Source: Sphingobacteriales bacterium
GTDB taxonomy: Bacteria; Bacteroidota; Bacteroidia; Chitinophagales; UBA2359
Assembly (NCBI GenBank): GCA_016700115.1
Contig: CP064999.1
Coordinates: 682,001 to 746,000, forward strand
Direction of reading: 5' to 3'
DNA: 64,000 nucleotides
Positions 19,641 through 30,687 of this stretch are shown here, piece after piece; positions within the stretch are counted from its first letter, which is position 1, and the number at the start of each line of letters is the position of its first letter. The position numbers and the translations under genes are program-made. A model generated the notes under the pieces. That model saw only the letters and a list, made by a program, of their open reading frames with translations, had not been told where the DNA came from and did not search any database.

Positions 19641-21840
19641 GGTTGCCGTCTCCGTCATACGCCTCGCTGATTTCCGACACATTCGTCAGGCTCGTGCCCT
19701 GGAACGTCGCGCCTACCTGTAACGCGATTGTTACCGTTGTGCTCGTGCTCTGAGCTATCGGACCTGCAATCGTGTAGCTCGCTGTTCCGTCTCCGTTGTC
19801 TGTCCAGTTGGCATCGGCCAAGGTCATTCCCACCGGGATATAATCGGTAATCGTTACATTCGTCGCTGTCAGGGTGCCTTGGTTATAGACAGTCAGCGTG
19901 TAGTTCACAATATCTCCCTGATTGACCAACGAAGGCTGACCTCCTGACAACTGCTTGATTAACGCCAGGTCAAATTCCTGATAAACCTCAATGGTTTCAG
20001 GGTCGTGGTCGTCTTCATCGCCGTTGCTGTTGTCCGTAACATCATTGCCACCATTCGTGTCATTGTCCGGATCGGTGTCGGGGGTACTGTCTATATCGTC
20101 TCCCGGGTTGCCGTCTCCGTCATACGCCTCGCTGATTTCCGACACATTCGTCAGGCTCGTGCCCTGGAATGTCGCGCCTACCTGTAACGAAATCGTTACC
20201 ATCGTGCTCGTGCTTTGAGCTATCGGACCTGCTATTGTGTAGCTCGCCGTACCGTCTCCGTTGTCTGTCCAGTTGGCATCGGCCAAGGTCATTCCCACCG
20301 GGATATAATCGGTGATCGTTACATTCGTCGCTGTCAGGGTGCCCTGATTGTACACCGTCAGGGTATAGTTCACAATATCTCCCTGATTGACCAATGAGGG
20401 TTGACCAGGTGACAATTGCTTGATTAACGCCAGGTCAAATTCCTGATAAACCTCAATGGTTTCAGGGTCGTGGTCGTCTTCGTCGTCGTTGCTGTTGTCC
20501 GTAACATCGTTGCCGCCATTCGTATCGTTATCCGGGTTCGTGTCCGGAGTGCTGTCTATATCGTCTCCCGGGTTGCCGTCTCCGTCATACGCCTCGCTGA
20601 TCTCCGACACATTCGTCAGACTCGTGCCTTGGAACGTCGCGCCTACCTGTAACGCGATTGTTACCGTTGTGCTCGTGCTCTGAGCTATCGGACCTGCAAT
20701 CGTGTAGCTCGCTGTTCCGTCTCCGTTGTCTGTCCAGTTGGCATCGGCCAAGGTCATTCCCACCGGGATATAATCGGTAATCGTTACATTCGTCGCTGTC
20801 AGGGTGCCTTGGTTATAGACAGTCAGCGTGTAGTTCACAATATCTCCCTGATTGACCAACGAAGGCTGACCTCCTGACAACTGCTTGATTAACGCCAGGT
20901 CAAATTCCTGATAAACCTCGATGGTTTCAGGGTCGTGGTCGTCTTCATCGCCGTTGCTGTTATCCGTAACATCGTTGCCGCCATTCGTATCGTTATCCGG
21001 ATTCGTGTCCGGAGTGCTGTCTATATCGTCTCCCGGGTTGCCGTCTCCGTCATACGCCTCGCTGATCTCCGACACATTCGTCAGACTCGTGCCCTGGAAC
21101 GTCGCACCTACCTGTAACGCGATCGTTACCGTCGTGCTCGTGCTCTGGGCTATCGGACCTGCTATCGTGTAACTCGCCGTGCCGTCTCCGTTGTCTGTCC
21201 AGTTGGCATCGGACAAGGTCATTCCCACCGGGATATAATCGGTGATTGTTACATTCGTCGCTGTCAGGGTGCCCTGGTTGTACACCGTCAGCGTGTAGTT
21301 CACAATATCTCCCTGATTGACCAATGACGACTGACCACCTGACAACTGTTTGATCAACGCCAGGTCAAATTCCTGATAAACCTCGATGGTTTCAGGGTCG
21401 TGGTCGTCTTCGTCATCGTCACTGTTGTCTGTAACATCATTGCCACCCACTGTGTCATTGTCCGGATCGGTGTCGGGGGTGCTGTCAACATCTGTCGTGG
21501 GATTATCATAACCATCAAATGCCTCACTGATTTCGGAAACATTTGTCAGGCTCGTGCCTTGGAACGTCGCGCCTACCTGTAAGGAAATATTAATCGTTGT
21601 GTTTGTTCCATTTTCTAATGGACCCGCTATTGTGTAGCTCGCTGTACCGTCTCCGTTGTCTGACCAGTTGGCATCGGCTAAAGTCATCCCTACCGGAATG
21701 TAATCAGTTATCGTTATATTTTTAGCATCTAATTCTCCCTGATTATATACCGTAATTGTATAGTTCACCACATCCCCCTGAGATACGGTTGAAGATTGAC
21801 CTGTCGCCAGTTGTTTGATTAATGCAAGGTCGAAAATACA
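16900..21840 (-). repeat. DUF11 tandem array of gene A, 465-nt period
   Basis: Coding tandem repeats of 155 residues. From about 17.2 to 21.4 kb the units are nearly identical at the DNA level, including silent positions. Toward both ends the units become steadily more different, as expected for an array homogenised by unequal crossing-over or gene conversion. A block of about 820 bp at 18089-18908 recurs at 19019-19836 with one substitution and the two deletions that break the gene. Confidence 0.9.
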
Positions 21841-24800
21841 ACTGTCATGCTCAATGATAATTGGGCAACAACCGTCCGCAGGACATTGAGCATTTGTAGC
21901 AGTATAGGTATATTCGCCAACATCATTTAAGATGATTGTGTTACCTGTTCCAAATAAAACACCATCTTTATACCATTGAACATTTTCATACTCATCGGGT
22001 ACCGAAGCCGTAAAGGTTTCTCCCAAACACCAGGGCAGCGGAATAGTAATACATGCCCTATCAATGTCATCTTCCGTGGGATCTTCGTTATCCGGTGTAG
22101 AGTCTATGTCTTCTTCATTCATAAATGTGATTTCAGCAGTATTTAGCCAAACTCCTGCTGCTAAGACCAATACATCTATGGTTATAGTAGCTGATTGACC
22201 CACTGCAACCATTCCAACTGACCAAACTCCGGTATTTTCATCATAACTTCCCTGAGCAGGTGTTGATGAAACATAAGATACACCCCCGACCGGTAAAACA
22301 TCGGTTACTTCGACTCCCGTAGCATCAATTGTTCCTTCGTTGGTAACTGTCAATGTATAGGTAACTGTTGCACCGATAGTTGTCTGGCTGTTATTGACTG
22401 ATTTTGATAAAGACAAATCAGCCGCATAAGAACAAGGCTCCGGTGGTTCAATTGTAATGTTCGTCAACTGACAAGCCGGTGAAGCTGAATTTGCGATATT
22501 TACTACCAGATTGCCATTTGCAATCGGGAAGTAGCCAAATGGTTGTGAATTTGCGCCATAAGGCACTAAGTTCGCAACAATATCCCCACTAATATTGTAA
22601 GTAGTACCTATCCCAATACCTGTAGGGTTAAAGGTAACTGAAAAAGTGTCGTCACTGAGGTTTGTCGGAGTACCATTATCATGACACAATACCTGATATC
22701 CCGCATCCGTAATTTCACAATATGGTTCTGTGATTGTAAAAGTCGCTTCTTCGGAACAATTATTTGCATCGGTTACCGTAACACTATAGGTGCCTGCAAT
22801 AAGATTTGCACGGTCTTTGGTTGTAACCCCATCGTTCCACACATAGCTATAAGGCGAAGTGCCACCGGTTACCGTTAAGGTGATAGCTCCGTTTGTGCCT
22901 CCATATATACTAACATGGTCAATATCGGCATTAATCGTTAAAGGTTCAGGCTCATTTACAGTAACACTGATGCTAGCTGTACATTCCCCGTCGTCCGTTA
23001 CGGTAACACTGTAGGTGCCGGCACTTAATCCTGTCCGGTCTTCAGTTGTTGCTCCATCATTCCATAAAATGGTTACACTACCCTGAGCACCGGTAATGGT
23101 CAGATCTATGCTGCCATTGGTCTCTCCGTTGCACAGCGCATCTTCGGCGCTAATATCTAATTCTAAACTACAAGGAGGCTCTGAAAGGGTGAAACTCGCT
23201 TCCTCCAAACATCCGTTGGCATCGGTTACCGTTACACTGTACGTGCCTGCGGTTAAACCCGTCCTGTCTTCAGTGGTTGCTCCATCACTCCAAAGGTAAC
23301 TATATGGCAAAGTGCCGCCGGTTACGGAGATACTGACAGTGCCATCGCTGCCGTTGGTAATCGTTACATTCGTTACACTGCCTGTCATATCCAATACCTC
23401 CGGCTCGTTGACTGTTACACTGATGCTCGCCGTACATTCCCCATCATCCGTTACGGTAACACTGTAAGTGCCGGCACTTAATCCTGTCCGGTCTTCAGTT
23501 GTTGCTCCATCATTCCATAAAATGGTTACACTACCCTGAGCACCGGTAATGGTCAGATCTATGCTGCCATTGGCCTCTCCGTTGCACAGTGCATCTTCGG
23601 CGCTAATATCTAATTCTAAACTACAAGGAGGCTCTGAAAGGGTGAAACTCGCTTCCTCCAAACATCCGTTGGCATCAGTAACCGTTACACTGTACGTGCC
23701 TGCGGTTAAACCCGTCCTGTCTTCGGTAGTAGCTCCATCGCTCCAAAGGTAGCTATATGGCAGAGTGCCTCCGGTTACGGTGATACTGACAGTGCCATCG
23801 CTGCCGTTGGTAATCGTTACATTCGTTACACTGCCTGTCATGCCCAACACCTCAGGCTCATTCACAGAAACACTTATGCTCGCCGTACATTCCCCGTCAT
23901 CCGTAACTGTAACACTGTATGTGCCGGCTGTTAATCCTGTCCGGTCTTCGGTAGTTGCTCCATCATTCCATAAAATGGTTACGCTACCCTGAGTACCGGT
24001 AATGGTCAGATCTATGCTGCCATTGGCATCTCCGTTACACAGCGCATCTTCGGCACTTATATCCAATTCTAAACTACAAGGAGGCTCTGCCAGCGTGAAA
24101 CTCGCTTCATCCAAACATCCGTTGGCATCAGTAACCGTTACACTGTATGTCCCGGCTGATAAACCCGTCCTGTCTTCGGTGGTGGCTCCATCGCTCCAAA
24201 GGTAACTATATGGCAAAGTGCCTCCGGTTACGGTGATACTGACTGTGCCATCATTGCCGTTAGTAATTGTTACATTCGTTATACTGCCTGTCATGCCCAA
24301 TACCTCCGGTTCATTGACCGATACACTGATAGTCGCCGAACAGTTTCCACTATCTGTTACAGTTACGCTATAGGTTCCGGCAGTTAATCCGGTTCTGTCT
24401 TCGGTAGTTGCTCCGTCATTCCAAAAAATGGTTACACTACCCTGAGCACCGGTAATGGTCAGATCTATGCTGCCATTGGCATCTCCGTTACAAAGGGCAT
24501 CTTCGGCGCTTATGTCCAATTCTAAACTACAAGGAGGCTCTGACAGGGTGAAACTCGCTTCCTCCGAACATCCGTTGGCATCAGTTACCGTTACACTGTA
24601 TGTGCCGGCTGATAAACCGGTCCTGTCTTCGGTGGTTGCTCCATCGCTCCAAAGGTAGCTATATGGTAGAGTGCCTCCGGTTACGGTGATATTGACAGTT
24701 CCATCGCTGCCGTTAGTAATTGTTACATTCGTTATACTGCCTGTCATGCCCAATACCTCCGGTTCATTGACCGTTACACTGATGCTCGCTGTACAGTTAC

Positions 24801-27800
24801 CACTATCTGTAACTGTAACGCTGTATGTGCCGGCGCTTAATCCTGTACGGTCTTCGGATGTTGCTCCATCATTCCACAAGAAAGTTAAACTACCTTGTGC
24901 TCCCATAATAATTAAATTAATGCTTCCGTTGGCATCCCCATTACAAAGGGCATCTTCCGCATCAATTTCCAACTCAAGTGCACATCCGGGTTCATTAATC
25001 GTGAAGCTTTGCTCCAATGAACATCCGTTGGCATCTGTTACCGTTACACTATACGTGCCGGCAGGCAAGTTGATGCGGTCTTCGTCTGTGCTGCCATCAT
25101 TCCATAAGTAGCTGTATGGGCTTGTTCCTCCGGATACAGTTACGCTGATAGTTCCATCGCTGCCGTTGGTAATTGTTACATTCGTAACACTGCCTGTCAT
25201 ACCCAAAACTTCAGGTTCGTTGACCGTAACAGAGATGGTTGCCGAGCAGTTTCCGCTGTCAGTAACTGTTACACTATAATTGCCGGCAGTTAATCCTGTC
25301 CGGTCTTCGGAAGTCGCTCCATCATTCCATAAAATGGTTACACTGCCCTGAGCACCGGTAATCGTCAGATCTATACTGCCGTTGGCATCTCCATTACAAA
25401 GGGCATCTTCGGCATCAATTTCCAACTCAAGTGCACATCCGGGTTCATTAATCGTGAAGCTTTGCTCCAATGAACATCCGTTGGCATCTGTTACCGTTAC
25501 ACTATACGTGCCTGCCGGCAAGTTGATACGGTCTTCATCTGTGCTGCCATCATTCCATAAATAATTGTATGGAGTTGTGCCGCCTGATACAGTTACACTG
25601 ATTGTTCCATCACTGCCGTTGGTAATTGTTACATTCGTAACACTGCCTGTCATGCCCAAAACCTCCGGTTCGTTGACCGTAACAGAGATGGTTGCCGAGC
25701 AGTTTCCACTGTCAGTAACTGTTACACTATAGTTGCCGGTGGTTAATCCTGTCCGGTCTTCGGAAGTCGCTCCATCATTCCATAAAATGGTTACACTGCC
25801 CTGAGCACCGGTAATCGTCAGATCTATACTGCCGTTGGCATCTCCATTACAAAGGGCATCTTCAGCATCTATTTCCAACTCAAGTGCACATCCGGGTTCA
25901 TTAATGCTGAAACTTTGTTCTAACAAACATCCGTTGGCATCTGTTACCGTTACACTGTATGTGCCTGCCGGCAAATTGATGCGGTCTTCATCTATGCTGC
26001 CATCATTCCATAAATAACTGTATGGGGTTGTGCCTCCGGATACAGTTACACTGATAGTTCCATCGCTGCCGTTGGTAATGGTTACATTCGTAACACTGCC
26101 TGTCATACCCAATACCTCCGGTTCGTTGACCGTAACGGAGATGGTTGCCGAGCAGTTTCCGCTGTCGGTAACTGTTACGCTGTAATTGCCGGCGGTTAAT
26201 CCTGTCCGGTCTTCGGAAGTCGCTCCATCATTCCATAAAATGGTTACACTGCCCTGAGCACCGGTAATCGTCAGATCTATACTGCCGTTGGCATCTCCAT
26301 TACAAAGGGCATCTTCGGCGCTTATATCCAATTCTAAACTACAAGGAGGCTCTGCCAGCGTGAAACTCGCTTCATCTGCACAGTCATTTGCATCGGTTAC
26401 CGTTACACTGTAAGTGCCTGCGGTTAAACCCGTCCTGTCTTCGGTGGTTGCTCCATCACTCCAAAGGTAGCTATATGGCAGAGTGCCTCCGGTTACTGTA
26501 ACACTGATTGTTCCGTCACTTCCATTGGTAATAGTTACATTCGTAACATTGCCTGTCATTCCCAATACATCCGGTTCATTGACGGTTACACTGATAGTCG
26601 CCGTACAGTTTCCACTATCTGTTACAGTTACGCTATAAGTTCCGGCAGTTAATCCGGTTCTGTCTTCACTGGTAGCTCCGTCATTCCATACGATTGATAT
26701 ACTGCCCTGAGCACCGGTAATCGTCAGATCTATGCTGCCGTTGGCATCCCCGTTACAGAGGGCATCTTCTGCAGTTATATTTAAACTAAGCGCACAACCC
26801 GGTTCATTGATGCTGAAACTTTCATCCAAAGTACATCCATTTGCATCAGTAACCGTTACTGAATACATACCGGAAGGCAAATTGCTTCTGTCTTCATCTG
26901 TACTGCCATCACTCCAAAGATAGCTATAAGGCAAAGTTCCGCCCATAACTGCAATATCTATTGTGCCATCAGTTCCATTGGTAATTGTTACATCCGTAAC
27001 TGTTCCTGCCATAGCCAACTCTTCCGGCTCATTTACTGTGATGCTGATTGAAGCGGTACAATTACCATCATCAGTAACTGTAACACTATAGGTTCCGGCA
27101 GTTAATCCGGTCCTGTCTTCGGTAGTCGCTCCATCATTCCATAAAATCGCTATGCTGCCCTGAGCACCGGAAATGGTTAAATCAATGCTTCCGTTAGAAT
27201 CTCCATTACAGAGGGCATCTTCGGCAGAAATTGCCAAGCCCAGGGTACAAGATGGTTCTGTCAGCGTTGTAGAACAAAATGCTGAACATCCATTTGCATC
27301 TGTTACAGTTACACTGTAGGTTCCGGCTGAAATTCCATTAATCACTGATGTTGTTTGACCATTGCTCCACAAATAACTATAGGTAACTGTTCCTCCGTTT
27401 GCGTTCACTGTTGCAGACCCATCGCTGCCGTTTGTAATACTTACATCTGTTTTACTGCAACTTATCAAAAGAGCAGTAGGTTCTGTTATGGTTGCACTGG
27501 TTGTGATGGTACAACCGTTTGCATCTGTTACTGTTACGGTATAAGTGCCCGCTAACAAGCCCGTCCGGTCTTCGGTCGTTACACCTCCACCCCAGTTATA
27601 CGAATATCCGGGAGTACCTCCATTAACGGTTGAATTGATCATTCCATTTGACCCGCCATTACAAGAAACAGGCGTTGTCAATGTACCGGCACTCAGAACT
27701 GTAGGTTCAGAAATTGAAGCACTTGTTGTTGCACTACAACCATTCGAGTCAGTTACAGTAACCGTATAAGTGCCGGCAATCAGCCCGCTTCGGTCTTCTG

Positions 27801-30687
27801 TCGTAATACCGCCTCCCCAGTTATAGTTATAAGGAGATGTTCCGCCTAAAACCGTCAGGTTGATTGCACCAGAAGCACCTCCATTACATAAAACATTAGT
27901 AACTCCGGTGGATAATGACAACGCAGCAGCAGGCTGGGATACTGTCGCACTTGTTACTGCTGTGCAGCTATTTGCGTCTGTTACCGTTACCGAATAGTTT
28001 CCTGCAACAAGTCCGGTTCGGTCTTCCGTTGTTACACCGCCTCCCCAGTTATAGGTATAAGGAGATGTTCCGCCTAAAACCGTCAGGTTGATTGCACCAG
28101 AAGCATTGCCATGACACAATACATTAGTTACACTAGTGCTAAGGTTTAGTGCCGGAGGTTGGGTAACCACATAACTTGCGACTGCAGTACAATCTGCGGA
28201 TTCTGTAACAGTTATACTATAAGTGCCTGCCACGAGGCCTGTTATGTTTTGAGATGTTGCCCCATTGCTCCATAAATATGTAACCGGAATAAAGTTTCCG
28301 CTTACGGTAACAGTTGCAGTTCCATTATTCCCTCCATTACAGTTTACACTAGTTCCACTACCGGTTGCAGAAAGGTTACAGGCAGGTTTAAAACCAATAT
28401 CAAATGTATGGTTTGTTTTTCCGTTTGCTCCTGTTGTCAGCGGAATTCTCGGTCTTGAAGCAATCAAGGTTGCATCATTATCCCGTACATCGGGCTGACC
28501 CGTTCCTCCGACATTACCTGATGTCAGTTGATAGCCTGCTAAATCTCCAACTCCAGCTCCACCTGTCCAGTCTGCTGTTCCAATCTGGACAAGATAATTT
28601 GTATTTGGAAGCAGCCCGTTAGCTCCGTTCAAGTTGACATTGCTTGTATTAAAATAATAATTACCGGTAGCATTTGTTGTTGTTGTACCAACCAAAGTCC
28701 CATCCGCAGGATTCCCGTCTCCGTTCGGATCTGTATAAAGTTCTAAAGAAACATTGGCAATTGCAGTTTCAGCCGGGTCCTGAATACCGTTTAGGTTGCT
28801 GTCGAACCAAACAAAATTACCAATTTCAAGAGGTGCCAGGTCGCATAATAGCTCTACTTCACCTAAGCCATGTGCTTTCCCAAAAGGGTTAGCTGCCCCG
28901 GATAATAATGTAATTGATTTACTAAGGGGTAGTCCGGATGTTGATAAATTATACCAGTCAACACCATTGGTAAAAGCAGATGTTCTCGCATCCATCACCG
29001 GAACTATCAACATATTCTGGCGCATCATAACAGCCATACCCCCCATTCCTGTTTCTTCATGGTAGTATCCGCTCACAGGACCATAATTGTCCGTTCCGAA
29101 TACCGGTTCGGATGTGCCGCTTGCAGTACTTGGATCTGTAAAGTTAGCCATATTGATGCTCCACCCTGCTCCTGAATTCTTTGTTGCCATTAACAAATCC
29201 CCAAAAGCGTCGCTGGTTCTAAGTGTATAGGGGCTGTTGGGCTGGGGGGCGTTCCTGCCGCCCTGATCTCCCCATCTGTCGCGGAGTGCTAATAACATAT
29301 TTCCGGCAGCATCAAATTCAATATCTGTTAACATTGGTTGCGGGTAACCAGCTTCTCCGGCACCGCTAACTGTTGGAGTAGGCCAGACATTACTGTTTAA
29401 CCAGGCTTGCCAATTGGCAGAACCATAACAAGTTGTGTTTTGTCCAAATCCACATCCCCTGTTATATGTCAATGAAAATTCTAACTCCTTGGTGAAAGTT
29501 GAAGTTGTGGTATTGTACGAATAAACCAAACCCAGCAAAGGCCCTCCGGACTGGCCATTTGTTACCATCCCGATATAAACAACGCCCTTTCTATACTTTA
29601 AAGCAAACGGCCGTAGTTCTGCATTAGCCACTCCCGAAGGCAAATTCGGCAGCGGACTTACCGTAGAAGCTAACGGTATGACTGTAACCTGGGAAGACAA
29701 AGTTGGAGCAACCGGATTTGCCGGATCTGACCCCAAAGGTATGCGATATAAAGACCGATCGTTAAGATTGACTGCCCAAAGACTGAGTTCGTCATCTGAA
29801 ATGTCTATATCGCCAAACGAAACCCGCCCAACCTGATTGAATGAATTCTCATCTATAACATCTCCCCCCGATGTTTCTGTGGTAAAATTATGAGGGTCAG
29901 TTCCCGCCACAGAAGATCCAAATAAGGTATTCAAATTGACAAACAACCCGCCTGACAAAGCCCCGTCATGTGGATTTGGGATACGGTAAATAGCGCCGGT
30001 TCCGCCCGGACCAAAACCTGCAAAACGCCTCATATAGGCAGAAGCAAATAAATTTTTTGAACTCCGCTGATATGCTAATCCAAGAGTAGTACCTGTTACA
30101 TTCGCCACGGCTTCAGCAGAAGCTAAAGATGGGTCATTGCTTTCGCTTGCAGAGGCAGCTGCATTAAACTCTATAGACACAATTGTATTGTCTGTTCCAC
30201 TGTTGTTGCCTTCTACAAAACGATTTGTTGCAAACCTCGGACCTGTCTGACAATACAGTACAGGATCCATTAAGCCAAAGTTGATATTGCAACTACTGGC
30301 TGTAGCAAACTGAACAGAGGTCTTGCTGTCTGTTCCTGCAAAAGTTTGCTCATATTCTGAAGGCCCATTGGTGAATTCTAGTCTGTATCTAGCTCCATTG
30401 GTCATTGAAGCGCTTTCAAATATATAATTCCCATCTGCTGTTGATGTGGCAGTTCCTACCAAAGTATTTGAAGCAGAGTAAACAGATATTGTAACCCCTG
30501 ATACCGGTTGATCTATACCTGTATTAAATGCGCCGTCCTGACCATAATCTAAAAAAACTTTACCGCCTATATATGGTACAGTTACTACTGTTGGAGGACA
30601 TGGGGCTTGACCAAATATAAGATTGGTAGTTAAAAAAGCCGATAAAAACAGACCGTAGGTTAATAAACTCTTGTAAACGATATTCAT
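19627..30687 (-). CDS. giant gene A, N-terminal part: signal peptide, propeller-like head, SprB and DUF11 repeats
   Basis: The start is set at the ATG 30685-30687, giving MNIVYKSLLTYGLFLSAFL and a signal peptide ending about FGQ-A; the paralogue at 48624 starts at the same place. Order by residue: SdrD-B-like domain (about 30-120); propeller-like head (about 125-610, with FGDIDISDDELSLWAV); SdrD-B-like domain (about 620-760); about 25 SprB-type repeats (about 767-2650, units of 75-76 residues, pairs repeating every 151); a cysteine module (CHDNGTPTNLSDD); one DUF11; an Ig-like insert (about 2880-2945); then 155-residue DUF11 repeats. The frame ends abnormally at GNPETI-stop, where the repeat should read GNPGDDIDSTPD. 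One missing C near 19638-19642 and one missing G at 19617-19620, both relative to sister repeats, explain the break. Replacing both gives 21,840 nt, exactly 7,280 codons. Confidence 0.87.
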   Translation of the reverse strand: MNIVYKSLLTYGLFLSAFLTTNLIFGQAPCPPTVVTVPYIGGKVFLDYGQDGAFNTGIDQPVSGVTISVYSASNTLVGTATSTADGNYIFESASMTNGARYRLEFTNGPSEYEQTFAGTDSKTSVQFATASSCNINFGLMDPVLYCQTGPRFATNRFVEGNNSGTDNTIVSIEFNAAASASESNDPSLASAEAVANVTGTTLGLAYQRSSKNLFASAYMRRFAGFGPGGTGAIYRIPNPHDGALSGGLFVNLNTLFGSSVAGTDPHNFTTETSGGDVIDENSFNQVGRVSFGDIDISDDELSLWAVNLNDRSLYRIPLGSDPANPVAPTLSSQVTVIPLASTVSPLPNLPSGVANAELRPFALKYRKGVVYIGMVTNGQSGGPLLGLVYSYNTTTSTFTKELEFSLTYNRGCGFGQNTTCYGSANWQAWLNSNVWPTPTVSGAGEAGYPQPMLTDIEFDAAGNMLLALRDRWGDQGGRNAPQPNSPYTLRTSDAFGDLLMATKNSGAGWSINMANFTDPSTASGTSEPVFGTDNYGPVSGYYHEETGMGGMAVMMRQNMLIVPVMDARTSAFTNGVDWYNLSTSGLPLSKSITLLSGAANPFGKAHGLGEVELLCDLAPLEIGNFVWFDSNLNGIQDPAETAIANVSLELYTDPNGDGNPADGTLVGTTTTNATGNYYFNTSNVNLNGANGLLPNTNYLVQIGTADWTGGAGVGDLAGYQLTSGNVGGTGQPDVRDNDATLIASRPRIPLTTGANGKTNHTFDIGFKPACNLSATGSGTSVNCNGGNNGTATVTVSGNFIPVTYLWSNGATSQNITGLVAGTYSITVTESADCTAVASYVVTQPPALNLSTSVTNVLCHGNASGAINLTVLGGTSPYTYNWGGGVTTEDRTGLVAGNYSVTVTDANSCTAVTSATVSQPAAALSLSTGVTNVLCNGGASGAINLTVLGGTSPYNYNWGGGITTEDRSGLIAGTYTVTVTDSNGCSATTSASISEPTVLSAGTLTTPVSCNGGSNGMINSTVNGGTPGYSYNWGGGVTTEDRTGLLAGTYTVTVTDANGCTITTSATITEPTALLISCSKTDVSITNGSDGSATVNANGGTVTYSYLWSNGQTTSVINGISAGTYSVTVTDANGCSAFCSTTLTEPSCTLGLAISAEDALCNGDSNGSIDLTISGAQGSIAILWNDGATTEDRTGLTAGTYSVTVTDDGNCTASISITVNEPEELAMAGTVTDVTITNGTDGTIDIAVMGGTLPYSYLWSDGSTDEDRSNLPSGMYSVTVTDANGCTLDESFSINEPGCALSLNITAEDALCNGDANGSIDLTITGAQGSISIVWNDGATSEDRTGLTAGTYSVTVTDSGNCTATISVTVNEPDVLGMTGNVTNVTITNGSDGTISVTVTGGTLPYSYLWSDGATTEDRTGLTAGTYSVTVTDANDCADEASFTLAEPPCSLELDISAEDALCNGDANGSIDLTITGAQGSVTILWNDGATSEDRTGLTAGNYSVTVTDSGNCSATISVTVNEPEVLGMTGSVTNVTITNGSDGTISVTVSGGTTPYSYLWNDGSIDEDRINLPAGTYSVTVTDANGCLLEQSFSINEPGCALELEIDAEDALCNGDANGSIDLTITGAQGSVTILWNDGATSEDRTGLTTGNYSVTVTDSGNCSATISVTVNEPEVLGMTGSVTNVTITNGSDGTISVTVSGGTTPYNYLWNDGSTDEDRINLPAGTYSVTVTDANGCSLEQSFTINEPGCALELEIDAEDALCNGDANGSIDLTITGAQGSVTILWNDGATSEDRTGLTAGNYSVTVTDSGNCSATISVTVNEPEVLGMTGSVTNVTITNGSDGTISVTVSGGTSPYSYLWNDGSTDEDRINLPAGTYSVTVTDANGCSLEQSFTINEPGCALELEIDAEDALCNGDANGSINLIIMGAQGSLTFLWNDGATSEDRTGLSAGTYSVTVTDSGNCTASISVTVNEPEVLGMTGSITNVTITNGSDGTVNITVTGGTLPYSYLWSDGATTEDRTGLSAGTYSVTVTDANGCSEEASFTLSEPPCSLELDISAEDALCNGDANGSIDLTITGAQGSVTIFWNDGATTEDRTGLTAGTYSVTVTDSGNCSATISVSVNEPEVLGMTGSITNVTITNGNDGTVSITVTGGTLPYSYLWSDGATTEDRTGLSAGTYSVTVTDANGCLDEASFTLAEPPCSLELDISAEDALCNGDANGSIDLTITGTQGSVTILWNDGATTEDRTGLTAGTYSVTVTDDGECTASISVSVNEPEVLGMTGSVTNVTITNGSDGTVSITVTGGTLPYSYLWSDGATTEDRTGLTAGTYSVTVTDANGCLEEASFTLSEPPCSLELDISAEDALCNGEANGSIDLTITGAQGSVTILWNDGATTEDRTGLSAGTYSVTVTDDGECTASISVTVNEPEVLDMTGSVTNVTITNGSDGTVSISVTGGTLPYSYLWSDGATTEDRTGLTAGTYSVTVTDANGCLEEASFTLSEPPCSLELDISAEDALCNGETNGSIDLTITGAQGSVTILWNDGATTEDRTGLSAGTYSVTVTDDGECTASISVTVNEPEPLTINADIDHVSIYGGTNGAITLTVTGGTSPYSYVWNDGVTTKDRANLIAGTYSVTVTDANNCSEEATFTITEPYCEITDAGYQVLCHDNGTPTNLSDDTFSVTFNPTGIGIGTTYNISGDIVANLVPYGANSQPFGYFPIANGNLVVNIANSASPACQLTNITIEPPEPCSYAADLSLSKSVNNSQTTIGATVTYTLTVTNEGTIDATGVEVTDVLPVGGVSYVSSTPAQGSYDENTGVWSVGMVAVGQSATITIDVLVLAAGVWLNTAEITFMNEEDIDSTPDNEDPTEDDIDRACITIPLPWCLGETFTASVPDEYENVQWYKDGVLFGTGNTIILNDVGEYTYTATNAQCPADGCCPIIIEHDSCIFDLALIKQLATGQSSTVSQGDVVNYTITVYNQGELDAKNITITDYIPVGMTLADANWSDNGDGTASYTIAGPLENGTNTTINISLQVGATFQGTSLTNVSEISEAFDGYDNPTTDVDSTPDTDPDNDTVGGNDVTDNSDDDEDDHDPETIEVYQEFDLALIKQLSGGQSSLVNQGDIVNYTLTVYNQGTLTATNVTITDYIPVGMTLSDANWTDNGDGTASYTIAGPIAQSTSTTVTIALQVGATFQGTSLTNVSEISEAYDGDGNPGDDIDSTPDTNPDNDTNGGNDVTDNSNGDEDDHDPETIEVYQEFDLALIKQLSGGQPSLVNQGDIVNYTLTVYNQGTLTATNVTITDYIPVGMTLADANWTDNGDGTASYTIAGPIAQSTSTTVTIALQVGATFQGTSLTNVSEISEAYDGDGNPGDDIDSTPDTNPDNDTNGGNDVTDNSNDDEDDHDPETIEVYQEFDLALIKQLSPGQPSLVNQGDIVNYTLTVYNQGTLTATNVTITDYIPVGMTLADANWTDNGDGTASYTIAGPIAQSTSTMVTISLQVGATFQGTSLTNVSEISEAYDGDGNPGDDIDSTPDTDPDNDTNGGNDVTDNSNGDEDDHDPETIEVYQEFDLALIKQLSGGQPSLVNQGDIVNYTLTVYNQGTLTATNVTITDYIPVGMTLADANWTDNGDGTASYTIAGPIAQSTSTTVTIALQVGATFQGTSLTNVSEISEAYDGDGNPETI
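22730..28390 (-). repeat. SprB-type repeat array of gene A
   Basis: About 25 repeats of 75-76 residues with the pattern CNGDANGSIDLTI ... LWNDGATTEDRTGL-AGTYSVTVTD. Two alternating types make a 453-nt (151-residue) pair, visible as a constant 453-nt spacing at 23.1-26.0 kb. SprB repeats are known from the giant mobile gliding adhesin SprB of Flavobacterium. The same pair type fills gene B. Confidence 0.88.
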
